Made by a program: the position numbers and the translations under genes. The notes under the pieces were generated by a model. It did not search any database. It saw nothing but the letters and a program-made list of their open reading frames with translations, and was not told the DNA's origin. 7,195 nucleotides of DNA from JAMCRM01 sp041685075 (GTDB lineage: Bacteria; Acidobacteriota; Terriglobia; Bryobacterales; Bryobacteraceae): assembly GCA_041685075.1 (NCBI GenBank), contig JAWLGN010000284.1, positions 1-7,195 on the forward strand. The letters are read 5' to 3'. Every line of letters begins with the position of its first letter. Within the stretch, counting starts at the first letter, position 1. Below are positions 1-5,260 of this stretch, in pieces.

Positions 1-659
1 CCCTGCTGCGTGTCCAGTTCGCTGCAGTGGATGGCCTTCACCCCGAGCGACCTGGCCAGATGCGGGAAGTCGCTCTCGCTCAGGTGCCGCTCCAGTTGGC
101 GCCGGTGTTCCTCGGGAAGGTCGTTATCGCGGACCAGCCGGCCGGCGATGTCGACCAGGCCCTGCTTCAGAAACGACGAAATGAGCCCCGGGTTCGAACC
201 CTGGTCGACCACCGCCGTGCGCCGGCCCGCCCACTGCGGCTTCAGTTCGAGGATGCGCGCATAGTGACGGTAGAGCGACTTATCGAAAAGGGATTGACAC
301 TCCAGTTCGTGCGACGGGTCCCAGGATTCGAGCGAGGCGTTCGCATAGAACACATCCGCTTCCCGGACCCAGTCGAGAATGGAAAAGAAATCGATGCTCC
401 AGGTAAGGTCGATGACCAAGCCGCCCCGGTCCACGTGCGTGGCCAGCAGCGACGAGAGATTATGCGGCAGGACTCGTTCCCTCACGAATCGCAGGCCCTT
501 CGCGACCCAGGGGCTGAGCGCCTGTGTGCGATCCGCGAAATCGAGGACGGTGATGCGGTCGCAGGGCACCCGCAGGTGCCGCAGCAGCAGAGGCAGCGCG
601 GCTTCGGCCACCGCACCGAAGCCCAGAATCAGCACCCGGCTATCGAAGTCCAGCGCCAT
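1..659 (-). CDS. hss: Homospermidine synthase, N-terminal part (cut by left edge)
   Basis: Homospermidine synthase makes the polyamine homospermidine in the cytoplasm from putrescine, using NAD+ as a bound redox cofactor. Translating the minus strand from the ATG at 659 gives 219 complete codons with no stop before the window edge; bacterial family members are usually about 470-480 residues, so roughly half is visible. Residues 8-25 form a Rossmann start (VLILGFGAVAEAALPLL) that aligns from memory with the IGFGSIGRGTLPLIERHF region of Blastochloris viridis Hss. GSNPGLISSFLKQGLVDIA near 154-172 matches the family's GANPGMVSWFVKQALV segment, and GVKAIHCSELDTQ near 206-218 matches its GVK-IH-xE-DTQ motif. 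The start lies 8 nt after the stop of the reductase gene, so the two are probably co-transcribed. A GGAGG sits only 1 nt from the ATG, unusually close. Other saccharopine-dehydrogenase-like enzymes, such as carboxynorspermidine dehydrogenase, are less likely given these motifs. The C-terminal half could not be checked. Confidence 0.85.
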   Translation of the reverse strand, partial: MALDFDSRVLILGFGAVAEAALPLLLRHLRVPCDRITVLDFADRTQALSPWVAKGLRFVRERVLPHNLSSLLATHVDRGGLVIDLTWSIDFFSILDWVREADVFYANASLESWDPSHELECQSLFDKSLYRHYARILELKPQWAGRRTAVVDQGSNPGLISSFLKQGLVDIAGRLVRDNDLPEEHRRQLERHLSESDFPHLARSLGVKAIHCSELDTQQ

Positions 660-667
660 CCCTCCGT

Positions 668-1237
668 TTACGCGCCGCCGGGCGAGGGGAGCAGCCGTTT
701 CACCCAGCCGGCATACGCATCCATCCAGCGCTGCAGAAACTGGCGAGTGTCGGCCCTGGCGATATCCCCGTTCTGGTCGAAGAAGCCCTCTTGTACATGG
801 ATGGATACTTCGGGTTGACCCAGCGCGGGCATATCCAGGTAAGCGAGGGTGCAGCGGAGGTGTTGTTGCGCCATGGAAGTTCCCGGGGCGCCGATGGAGG
901 CGCCCAGCACGCCGGCGGGCTTCCCCTTCCAGGCGCTCTCGCGATAGGGACGGGAGGCGTGATCGATGGCGTTCTTCAAGACCCCGGAAACCGAGCGATT
1001 GTATTCGGGAGTTACGAAGATGATGGCATGGGACGCGGCGATTTCATCCTTCAAACGCTTCACCGGGGCGGCCTGGTTGGCGTCGTCATCCTGGTTATAC
1101 AGTGACAGATCGTCAATCCGCAATTCCTGGAAAGAGAACTCCGGCGGCGCCAGTTTGATGACGGCCCTGGCAAGCAGCCGATTATAGGATTCGCGGCGCA
1201 GGCTGCCGATGACGACCCCGATCCTGTACTGGTCCAT
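668..1237 (-). CDS. NADPH-dependent FMN/quinone reductase (ChrR/YieF-like flavodoxin-fold protein)
   Basis: This 189-residue soluble flavoprotein belongs to the NADPH-dependent FMN reductase family (PF03358), whose members reduce FMN, quinones, azo dyes or metal ions such as chromate using NAD(P)H. Residues 11-23 (GSLRRESYNRLLA) are the GSxRxxSxNxxLA phosphate loop that holds FMN. TPEYN at 76-80, followed by a helix ending near DHASRP (92-97), is the second flavin-binding signature. A third glycine-rich segment lies at 112-119 (GASIGAPG). Length is normal for the family. The ATG at 1237 is chosen because AGGGGG (1245-1250) lies 7 nt upstream and the first strand begins at once; an upstream in-frame extension to 1348 is Arg/Pro-rich and looks non-coding. 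It precedes hss by 8 nt, suggesting one operon, though no clear functional link to polyamines is visible. The physiological electron acceptor cannot be deduced. Confidence 0.88.
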   Translation of the reverse strand: MDQYRIGVVIGSLRRESYNRLLARAVIKLAPPEFSFQELRIDDLSLYNQDDDANQAAPVKRLKDEIAASHAIIFVTPEYNRSVSGVLKNAIDHASRPYRESAWKGKPAGVLGASIGAPGTSMAQQHLRCTLAYLDMPALGQPEVSIHVQEGFFDQNGDIARADTRQFLQRWMDAYAGWVKRLLPSPGGA

Positions 1238-1244
1238 TCCGTGT

Positions 1245-1250
1245 CCCCCT
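1245..1250 (-). promoter_or_regulatory. Ribosome binding site of the FMN reductase gene
   Basis: AGGGGG on the minus strand lies 7 nt upstream of the ATG at 1237. It supports this start over the longer in-frame extension upstream. Confidence 0.6.
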
Positions 1251-1268
1251 GTCGAGTGCATCTGTCCT

Positions 1269-1305
1269 GGACGCCGAGTCAGGAGGCGTCCCGCTGGGAG
1301 GACGC
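1269..1305. repeat. Nested inverted repeats (three alternating arms) upstream of the FMN reductase gene
   Basis: GGACGCC (1269-1275) is a perfect inverted match to GGCGTCC (1285-1291) across a 9-nt loop. The inner six bases of that second arm (1286-1291) can instead pair with GGACGC (1300-1305) across an 8-nt loop, so the two hairpins exclude each other. The element lies 32-68 nt upstream of the reductase start, within its probable mRNA leader. No U-tract follows either hairpin. Chance pairing in GC-rich DNA is a real alternative. Confidence 0.4.
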
Positions 1306-1346
1306 GCCCACTCCCGGCGGTGCGCCGGCGACCGACCCATGTCCAC

Positions 1347-1376
1347 ACGGTAGAAGTGCCGGCGTCCGCCAGTCAA
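1347..1376 (-). promoter_or_regulatory. Weak candidate promoter for the FMN reductase-hss unit
   Basis: On the minus strand, TTGACT (1371-1376; 5 of 6 matches to the sigma-70 -35 box) is followed after 18 nt by TACCGT (1347-1352; 3 of 6 matches to the -10 box). Transcription would start near 1340 and give a leader of about 100 nt containing the nested inverted repeats. The -10 match is poor, so this is only a suggestion. Confidence 0.22.
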
Positions 1377-1430
1377 GCGGGAAGCGCTCGCCAAGGTACA
1401 TCGCCGGCGGTTTCGTACGGCGATGCGCGA

Positions 1431-1460
1431 TTCGGACGGTGGAACATGAAATGCTAGAGT
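1431..1460 (+). promoter_or_regulatory. Weak candidate promoter for the CBS-HPF gene
   Basis: TTCGGA (1431-1436; 3 of 6) and TAGAGT (1455-1460; 4 of 6), 18 nt apart, are the best sigma-70-like pair just upstream of the gene's ribosome binding site. The leader would be only about 14 nt, which is short but workable. Hibernation genes are often controlled by alternative sigma factors, so the true promoter may not resemble this at all. Confidence 0.2.
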
Positions 1461-1465
1461 GCCCT

Positions 1466-1473
1466 GGGAGGGG
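1466..1473 (+). promoter_or_regulatory. Ribosome binding site of the CBS-HPF gene
   Basis: GGGAGGGG lies 7 nt before the ATG at 1481. It decides that start over the in-frame ATG at 1451 and the longer open frame reaching back to 1241, whose translation looks non-coding. Confidence 0.65.
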
Positions 1474-1480
1474 CGCGTCC

Positions 1481-2290
1481 ATGCAGCTTCGCGAGATGAT
1501 GAGAACCCGGGTTGTTACCATCGAGCCGACCGAGACGGCGGGCGCTGCCTGGTCCACGATGAGACGGCGGCGCATACGCCACCTGGTGGTCACCGAAAAT
1601 GACGATATCGTCGGGATCCTCTCGGAGCGGGATCTGAACGGGCCGGGCGACCCCGACCGCCTGGTTCGGGACTTGATGACGCCGGATGCGGTGAGCGCCG
1701 AACCGGATACCACCCTTGACGAAGCCGCCGAGTTGATGCTCAGAGACCGCATCGGCTCGCTGCCCGTGGTCGAAGACGGCCGGCTGGTAGGGATCGTAAC
1801 TGCCACCGATGTTCTGGATGAGCTGAGCAGGGAAGCCCGTCCGCGGCGCAGGAAGCGGGGCAGCAGAAGACGGGCGCCCTTCGCGGCCGAACTGCCCAAA
1901 GCCCTCAAGCCGGTGACGGGCCGAACCAAAGCGCCCCTCATTCCGGCTCACATCCGGGTGATGGGCGTACACCTCAACGAACAGGACAAGGCGCAAATCC
2001 GGCAGAAGCTCGGCAAGAAGCTGGGGAAATTCGGGACCGCCATCGAGCGCGTGAGTGTCCGGGTGAAGGACGTGAACGGGCCTCGCGGCGGTGTGGATCA
2101 ACTGTGCCGCGTCAAGGTGGTTCTGAGCGGCTTACCGAGCATTGTTTTCGAGCACCAGGACAGCGTGCTCGAACCTGCCATCGACGGCGCGCTGGCCGGC
2201 GCGGAACGAGCCGTCCGGAAGGCGCTCGAGCGCGAACGCACGAAGCCTCTCAAAAGCGGACGGGCCGGGTCTTCCGTCGAGATGGGGTAA
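1481..2290 (+). CDS. CBS-pair protein fused to a ribosome-hibernation (HPF/RaiA-type) domain
   Basis: This 269-residue protein has two parts. Residues 1-52 and 62-115 are two CBS motifs, each ending in the typical signature (IRHLVV..DDIVGILSERDL and IGSLPVV.DGRLVGIVTATDVL). Such pairs usually bind adenine nucleotides and act as energy sensors. A very basic linker (about 116-152, with PRRRKRGSRRR at 121-131) leads to a domain at about 155-252. Its pattern (HIRVMGVHLNEQDKAQIRQKL, then VSVRVKDVNGPRGGVDQLCR, VKVVLSGLPSIVFEHQD and an amphipathic C-terminal helix) matches the sigma-54 modulation/HPF/RaiA family, which sits in the ribosome decoding centre and stops translation during starvation. The likely role, by inference, is nucleotide-tuned ribosome inactivation in the cytoplasm. 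The long C-terminal dimerisation domain of long-form HPF is absent. The gene is monocistronic: the next gene is convergent, 14 nt away. Domain calls are firm; the biological role is not. Confidence 0.85.
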   Translation: MQLREMMRTRVVTIEPTETAGAAWSTMRRRRIRHLVVTENDDIVGILSERDLNGPGDPDRLVRDLMTPDAVSAEPDTTLDEAAELMLRDRIGSLPVVEDGRLVGIVTATDVLDELSREARPRRRKRGSRRRAPFAAELPKALKPVTGRTKAPLIPAHIRVMGVHLNEQDKAQIRQKLGKKLGKFGTAIERVSVRVKDVNGPRGGVDQLCRVKVVLSGLPSIVFEHQDSVLEPAIDGALAGAERAVRKALERERTKPLKSGRAGSSVEMG

Positions 2291-2304
2291 CCTCCGGCGC
2301 CCGC

Positions 2305-3738
2305 TCAGTACTTCGGCACAGAGGGGTCCACCTTGTCGCTCCACGCCAGGATGCCGCCGGTCATGTTGCGCGCGCGGGTGAAACCCTGCTTCTTGAGGAA
2401 GTTCGCCGCTTTGGCGCTGCGCACGCCGCTGCGGCAGTAGAGCACGGTTTCGGCCTGGGGGTCCAGTTCGGCGGTGCGGCGGGGCAGCTCTCCGAGGGGG
2501 ATCAGCCGGGCCTTGGGCAGGCTGGCGATCTTCCACTCGTGCGGCTCCCGCACATCCACCAGCACGAAATCGTCACCGCGATCGAGCTTGGCCTTCACCT
2601 CCACGGGATCGAGATCGCCCTCCTCCACCTTGGGCTTCTCGGGTTGGCGCGGCACGCCGCAGAACTGGTGGTAGTCGATGAGCTTCGTGATGGTGCGCTG
2701 CTCGCCGCAGACGGGGCACTCGGGGTTGCGGCGCAGCCGCAGCTCGCGGAAGCGCATGGCCAGGGCGTCGTAGAGCAGCAGGCGGCCCACCAGCGGTTCC
2801 CCGATACCGAGGATCAGCTTCACCGCCTCGGTGGCCTGGATGAGCCCGACGGTTCCCGGCAGGATGCCGAGCACGCCGCCCTCGGCGCAACTGGGAACCA
2901 GCCCGGGAGGCGGCGGTTCGGGATAGAGGCAGCGGTAGCACGGCCCGCCGGGGTAGGCGAAGACCGTGGCCTGCCCCTCGAAGCGGAAGATCGAGCCGTA
3001 GACGTTGGGCTTGCCGGTAAGCACGCAGGCGTCGTTGACCAGATAGCGGGTGGGGAAGTTGTCGGTCCCGTCCACTACCAGGTCGTACTCCCGGATGATG
3101 TCCAGGGCGTTTTCGCTGGTGAGCGCGGTTTCGTGCCGGTCCACCTGCACGTGCGGGTTGATGTCGTGCATGGTGGCGGCGGCGGAGTCGAGCTTCTTGC
3201 GGCCTACGTCGGCGGTGCCGTGGATGACCTGGCGCTGGAGGTTGGTCAGGTCCACCACGTCGAAATCCACGATGCCGATGCGGCCCACGCCGGCGGCCGC
3301 CAGATAGAGGCCCAGGGGGGCGCCCAGCCCCCCGGCCCCCACCAGCAGCACCTTGGCCTGCTTCAGCTTGAGCTGCCCCTCCATCCCCACCTCGGGGATG
3401 ATGAGGTGGCGGCTGTAGCGTTCCACCTCTTCTTTCGAGAGCGCTTCCACTTCGGCCGGGGCCGCCGAGCCGCCGGCGATGCTGGGGACGATGGTGATAG
3501 TGTCGCCCTCCTTCACCGGCGTGGCGTCCTTCTCCAGGTAGCGGATGTCTTCGTCGTTCACGTAGACGTTCACAAAGCTGCGGAGGCGGCCCTCGTCGTT
3601 GTAGAGGTGGCGTCGCAGTTCGTCGTGGCGGGCGGTAAGCGCGGAAAGCACTTCCCCGACGGTGCCGCCGCCGAGTTCCACCACGTCCTGCTTGTCCGCG
3701 TACTGCCGCAGCGCGGTCGGTATCATTACTTTGGCCAT
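2305..3738 (-). CDS. CysO-like sulfur carrier fused to MoeB/MoeZ E1-like adenylyltransferase and rhodanese
   Basis: The 477 residues hold three domains. Residues 1-90 are a ubiquitin-fold sulfur carrier close to M. tuberculosis CysO (FVNVYVNDEDIRY at 55-67, IVPSIAGG at 83-90). Residues about 98-355 are an E1-like adenylyltransferase: N-terminal ERYSRHLIIPEVG, ATP loop GAGGLGAP (134-141), NLQRQ with the arginine finger (166-170), DGTDNFPTR (223-231), zinc cysteines CYRC (267, 270) and CPVC (341, 344), and Cys284 in SCAEGGVLG at the position of the E1 sulfur-transfer cysteine. Residues about 375-477 are a rhodanese with active loop CRSGVRS (Cys435). It would adenylate a carrier's Gly-Gly end and convert it to a thiocarboxylate with persulfide sulfur, as MoeZ does. 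The ATG at 3738 overlaps the mec stop by 13 nt and has AGGAA 8 nt upstream. The oddity is that Gly89-Gly90 is internal, followed by SAAP. A role in molybdopterin synthesis as well is possible. Confidence 0.9.
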   Translation of the reverse strand: MAKVMIPTALRQYADKQDVVELGGGTVGEVLSALTARHDELRRHLYNDEGRLRSFVNVYVNDEDIRYLEKDATPVKEGDTITIVPSIAGGSAAPAEVEALSKEEVERYSRHLIIPEVGMEGQLKLKQAKVLLVGAGGLGAPLGLYLAAAGVGRIGIVDFDVVDLTNLQRQVIHGTADVGRKKLDSAAATMHDINPHVQVDRHETALTSENALDIIREYDLVVDGTDNFPTRYLVNDACVLTGKPNVYGSIFRFEGQATVFAYPGGPCYRCLYPEPPPPGLVPSCAEGGVLGILPGTVGLIQATEAVKLILGIGEPLVGRLLLYDALAMRFRELRLRRNPECPVCGEQRTITKLIDYHQFCGVPRQPEKPKVEEGDLDPVEVKAKLDRGDDFVLVDVREPHEWKIASLPKARLIPLGELPRRTAELDPQAETVLYCRSGVRSAKAANFLKKQGFTRARNMTGGILAWSDKVDPSVPKY

Positions 3739-4148
3739 ATCAGTTGTTCCTGTTCGGCGGCGGTCTGCTCCAGGTTGGGCAGGAAACTCGCCGCGTGATC
3801 GAAGCGGCCGCCCTGCACCGAAAGGACCACGAAGGAGTACCAGGGGCAGGAGTTCTTCAGGTCCGTTTCGGAGAAGTAGGCTCCGCAATCCGGATGCGAG
3901 TGATAGATGCCGATGAGTTCCATGCCGCGGGCGCGGGCCTGGCGGTCGGCCTCCAGCAGGTCCTCCGGACGCAGCTCGTAGCGGGCGTTGCGCGGCCCGG
4001 CGAAGGCGTTTTCGAGCGGAATGGCTTCGCGCACAACTTTGGTACCGTTCACGCCGGCGCCCAGCATGGCGCCGCAGCACTCGTGGGGATAGACTTTCTC
4101 GGCATGCGCCACCATGGCGCGCCAGGGCTGCTCTTCGATGCGGATCAT
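3726..4148 (-). CDS. mec: JAMM/MPN+ metalloprotease, Mec-like (CysO-cysteine hydrolase family)
   Basis: This is a compact 140-residue zinc peptidase of the JAMM (JAB1/MPN/Mov34) family. All the metal and catalytic residues are visible: Glu23 in YPHECCG, and His83, His85, Ser93 and Asp96 in YHSHPDCGAYFSETD, matching HxHPx6SxxD exactly. In M. tuberculosis the homologue Mec cuts cysteine from the end of the carrier protein CysO after CysM has built it there. The same role is inferred here because the gene lies between a cysM-like gene and a CysO-containing fusion. Its ATG overlaps the cysM stop by 4 nt (ATGA) and its own stop overlaps the next start by 13 nt, so translation of the three genes is likely coupled. 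It may additionally cut the fusion after its internal Gly-Gly. There is no signal peptide or membrane segment, so it is cytoplasmic. Confidence 0.88.
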   Translation of the reverse strand: MIRIEEQPWRAMVAHAEKVYPHECCGAMLGAGVNGTKVVREAIPLENAFAGPRNARYELRPEDLLEADRQARARGMELIGIYHSHPDCGAYFSETDLKNSCPWYSFVVLSVQGGRFDHAASFLPNLEQTAAEQEQLIWPK

Positions 4149-5098
4149 TCCTCGTCCCAGAATCGTTCGCTCAGGTATTTGTCGGCGCTGTCGCACAGCA
4201 CCGTCACCACCATGCCGGCGCGGCCTTCGGCAGCCAGTCGCGCGGCGACTACGGTAGCGGCGTGCAGGTTGGCGCCGGAGGAGATGCCCGCCAGCACGCC
4301 TTCCTCGCGCGCTAGCCGGCGTGTCATGCGGTGAGCGTCTTCGGTAGAGACTTCCACCACGCCGTCGGCCAGCGAGGAGTCGTAGATGCCCGGCACGATG
4401 GAGGTGGCCATGTGCTTCATGCCCTCGAGCCCGTGGAAGGCGGCGTCCGGCTGCACGGCCCAGCACTGGATGCCGCGCAGGTCGCGGCGCAGGCGGCGCG
4501 CGACGCCGGTGAAGGTGCCGCTCGTGCCCAGGCCGGTGATGAAGTGGGTGACGCGCCCGCCGGTCTGGTCGATGATCTCCGGGCCGGTGGTATCGAAGTG
4601 CGCGCGCCAGTTGGCCGGATTGTTGTACTGGTCCGGGTAGAAGTAGCGGTCGGGGTCGGATTCGTAGATCCGGCGGCACTCCCTGATGGCGCCGTCGGAG
4701 CTTTCAGCGGCATCGGTGAGAACCACTTCGGCGCCGTAGGCCTTGAGGATCCGCTTGCGCTCGGGCGAGGCGTTGGCCGGCAGGCAGAGCTTCACCCGGT
4801 AACCGCGGGCCGCCGCGATCATGGCGTACGCGATGCCTGTATTGCCGCTGGTGGCGTCCAGGATGGTGCGGTCGTGGTTGAGCGCGCCGGAGCGCTCACC
4901 GTCCAGGATCATTCCCAGCGCCGGACGATCCTTCACAGAGCCGCCGGGGTTGAAGTATTCGGCCTTGGCGCAGATCTCCACCCCCGGATAGGGAGCTGCG
5001 ATCCTCTCCAGCCGCAGCAAGGGTGTATTCCCGATATTCGCGAGCAGGCCCGAGGCGTAATTCCGGGCCCGCGCCGTGCTCAGTACCGCCTGTGCCAT
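4145..5098 (-). CDS. cysM: Cysteine synthase, CysM-like, probably using a thiocarboxylated carrier protein
   Basis: This 317-residue PLP enzyme belongs to the fold-type II cysteine synthase family. Visible landmarks are NIGNTPLLRL (21-30), the PLP lysine Lys56 in NPGGSVKDRPA, the substrate loop TSGNTG (83-88), the phosphate-binding loop GTSGT (191-195) and SSGAN (273-277), close to the serine that contacts the pyridine nitrogen. Length is normal. The context with mec and a CysO-like domain points to the CysO-dependent branch, in which the enzyme's acceptor (O-phosphoserine in M. tuberculosis) reacts with a protein thiocarboxylate instead of free sulfide; this is inference. A plain O-acetylserine sulfhydrylase is the main alternative, and the acceptor cannot be settled by eye. 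The ATG at 5098 has AGAGGGG (5104-5110) 5 nt upstream. It is the first gene of the three-gene operon. Confidence 0.88.
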   Translation of the reverse strand: MAQAVLSTARARNYASGLLANIGNTPLLRLERIAAPYPGVEICAKAEYFNPGGSVKDRPALGMILDGERSGALNHDRTILDATSGNTGIAYAMIAAARGYRVKLCLPANASPERKRILKAYGAEVVLTDAAESSDGAIRECRRIYESDPDRYFYPDQYNNPANWRAHFDTTGPEIIDQTGGRVTHFITGLGTSGTFTGVARRLRRDLRGIQCWAVQPDAAFHGLEGMKHMATSIVPGIYDSSLADGVVEVSTEDAHRMTRRLAREEGVLAGISSGANLHAATVVAARLAAEGRAGMVVTVLCDSADKYLSERFWDEE

Positions 5099-5103
5099 GG
5101 TGA

Positions 5104-5110
5104 CCCCTCT
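5104..5110 (-). promoter_or_regulatory. Ribosome binding site of cysM
   Basis: AGAGGGG on the minus strand lies 5 nt upstream of the ATG at 5098. It is a strong site and fixes the start of the operon's first gene. Confidence 0.65.
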
Positions 5111-5162
5111 TTAGGATTCGCCAGCCGGGCCGGCGGATGCGGATGCACCGCCGCCTGGATCT

Positions 5163-5192
5163 ATTTTACATGACCCTAATCCTGCTAGACAA
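5163..5192 (-). promoter_or_regulatory. Candidate promoter of the cysM-mec-fusion operon
   Basis: On the minus strand, TTGTCT (5187-5192; 4 of 6) and TAAAAT (5163-5168; 5 of 6) are separated by 18 nt. Transcription would begin near 5156 and give a leader of about 58 nt before cysM. The region is a short A/T-rich island in otherwise GC-rich sequence, which supports the call. It interlocks with a plus-strand candidate. Confidence 0.45.
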
Positions 5193-5193
5193 T
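5165..5193 (+). promoter_or_regulatory. Candidate promoter of the methylmalonyl-CoA mutase operon, overlapping the cysM promoter
   Basis: TTTACA (5165-5170; 5 of 6) and GACAAT (5188-5193; 4 of 6) have the ideal 17-nt spacing. The predicted start near 5200 would leave a leader of about 60 nt. Both boxes overlap those of the opposite-strand cysM promoter. Confidence 0.35.
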
Positions 5194-5245
5194 CAGGAGA
5201 TTGGGGCCGTGCGGCGGCGCACCGGGGAACCGCAAGGGTGAGGGG

Positions 5246-5251
5246 TACAAT
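5246..5251 (+). promoter_or_regulatory. Alternative -10 box just upstream of the mutase start
   Basis: TACAAT (5 of 6 matches to TATAAT) ends 9 nt before the ATG at 5261, so transcription would begin almost at the start codon and give a near-leaderless mRNA. No convincing -35 box lies at the right distance. The weak ribosome binding site of this gene is the only circumstantial support. Confidence 0.25.
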
Positions 5252-5260
5252 AACGGCAGA

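Noticed and set aside
190..201. GGGTTCGAACCC, which resembles the T-arm of a tRNA
   Set aside because: It lies inside the conserved GSNPG-encoding segment of homospermidine synthase, and no acceptor, D or anticodon stems are found around it; the palindrome is a coding coincidence.
27..818. Long plus-strand open frame opposite hss and the reductase gene
   Set aside because: Its translation is Gln/Arg/Pro-rich with no family motifs, while the minus strand encodes two recognisable enzymes; it is an antisense artefact of GC-rich coding sequence.
1241..1480. N-terminal extension of the CBS-HPF protein by 80 residues
   Set aside because: It lacks domain character and crosses the intergenic region; the strong ribosome binding site at 1466-1473 favours the start at 1481.
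2258..2304. Possible transcription terminator between the convergent genes
   Set aside because: Only a 5-bp GACGG/CCGTC stem with a 10-nt loop and no T-run is visible near the end of the CBS-HPF gene, too weak to call. Termination may be Rho-dependent.
2104..3798. A 564-codon plus-strand open frame opposite the carrier-E1-rhodanese gene
   Set aside because: It is His/Val/Ala/Gly-rich low-complexity translation with no domain pattern; the minus strand carries complete catalytic motifs in order.
3739..4080. N-terminal extension of the carrier-E1-rhodanese protein by 114 residues
   Set aside because: It would run through the conserved JAMM gene in another frame, and the translation is Arg/Gly-rich without family resemblance; the start at 3738 matches the CysO N-terminus.
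4331..5173. A 280-codon plus-strand open frame opposite cysM
   Set aside because: It shows the same GC-driven antisense pattern; the minus-strand PLP enzyme explains the region fully.
5099..5260. Cobalamin riboswitch or T-box in the leaders of the mutase or cysM operons
   Set aside because: The region is only 162 nt, and neither a B12-box-like core nor a T-box sequence was recognised.
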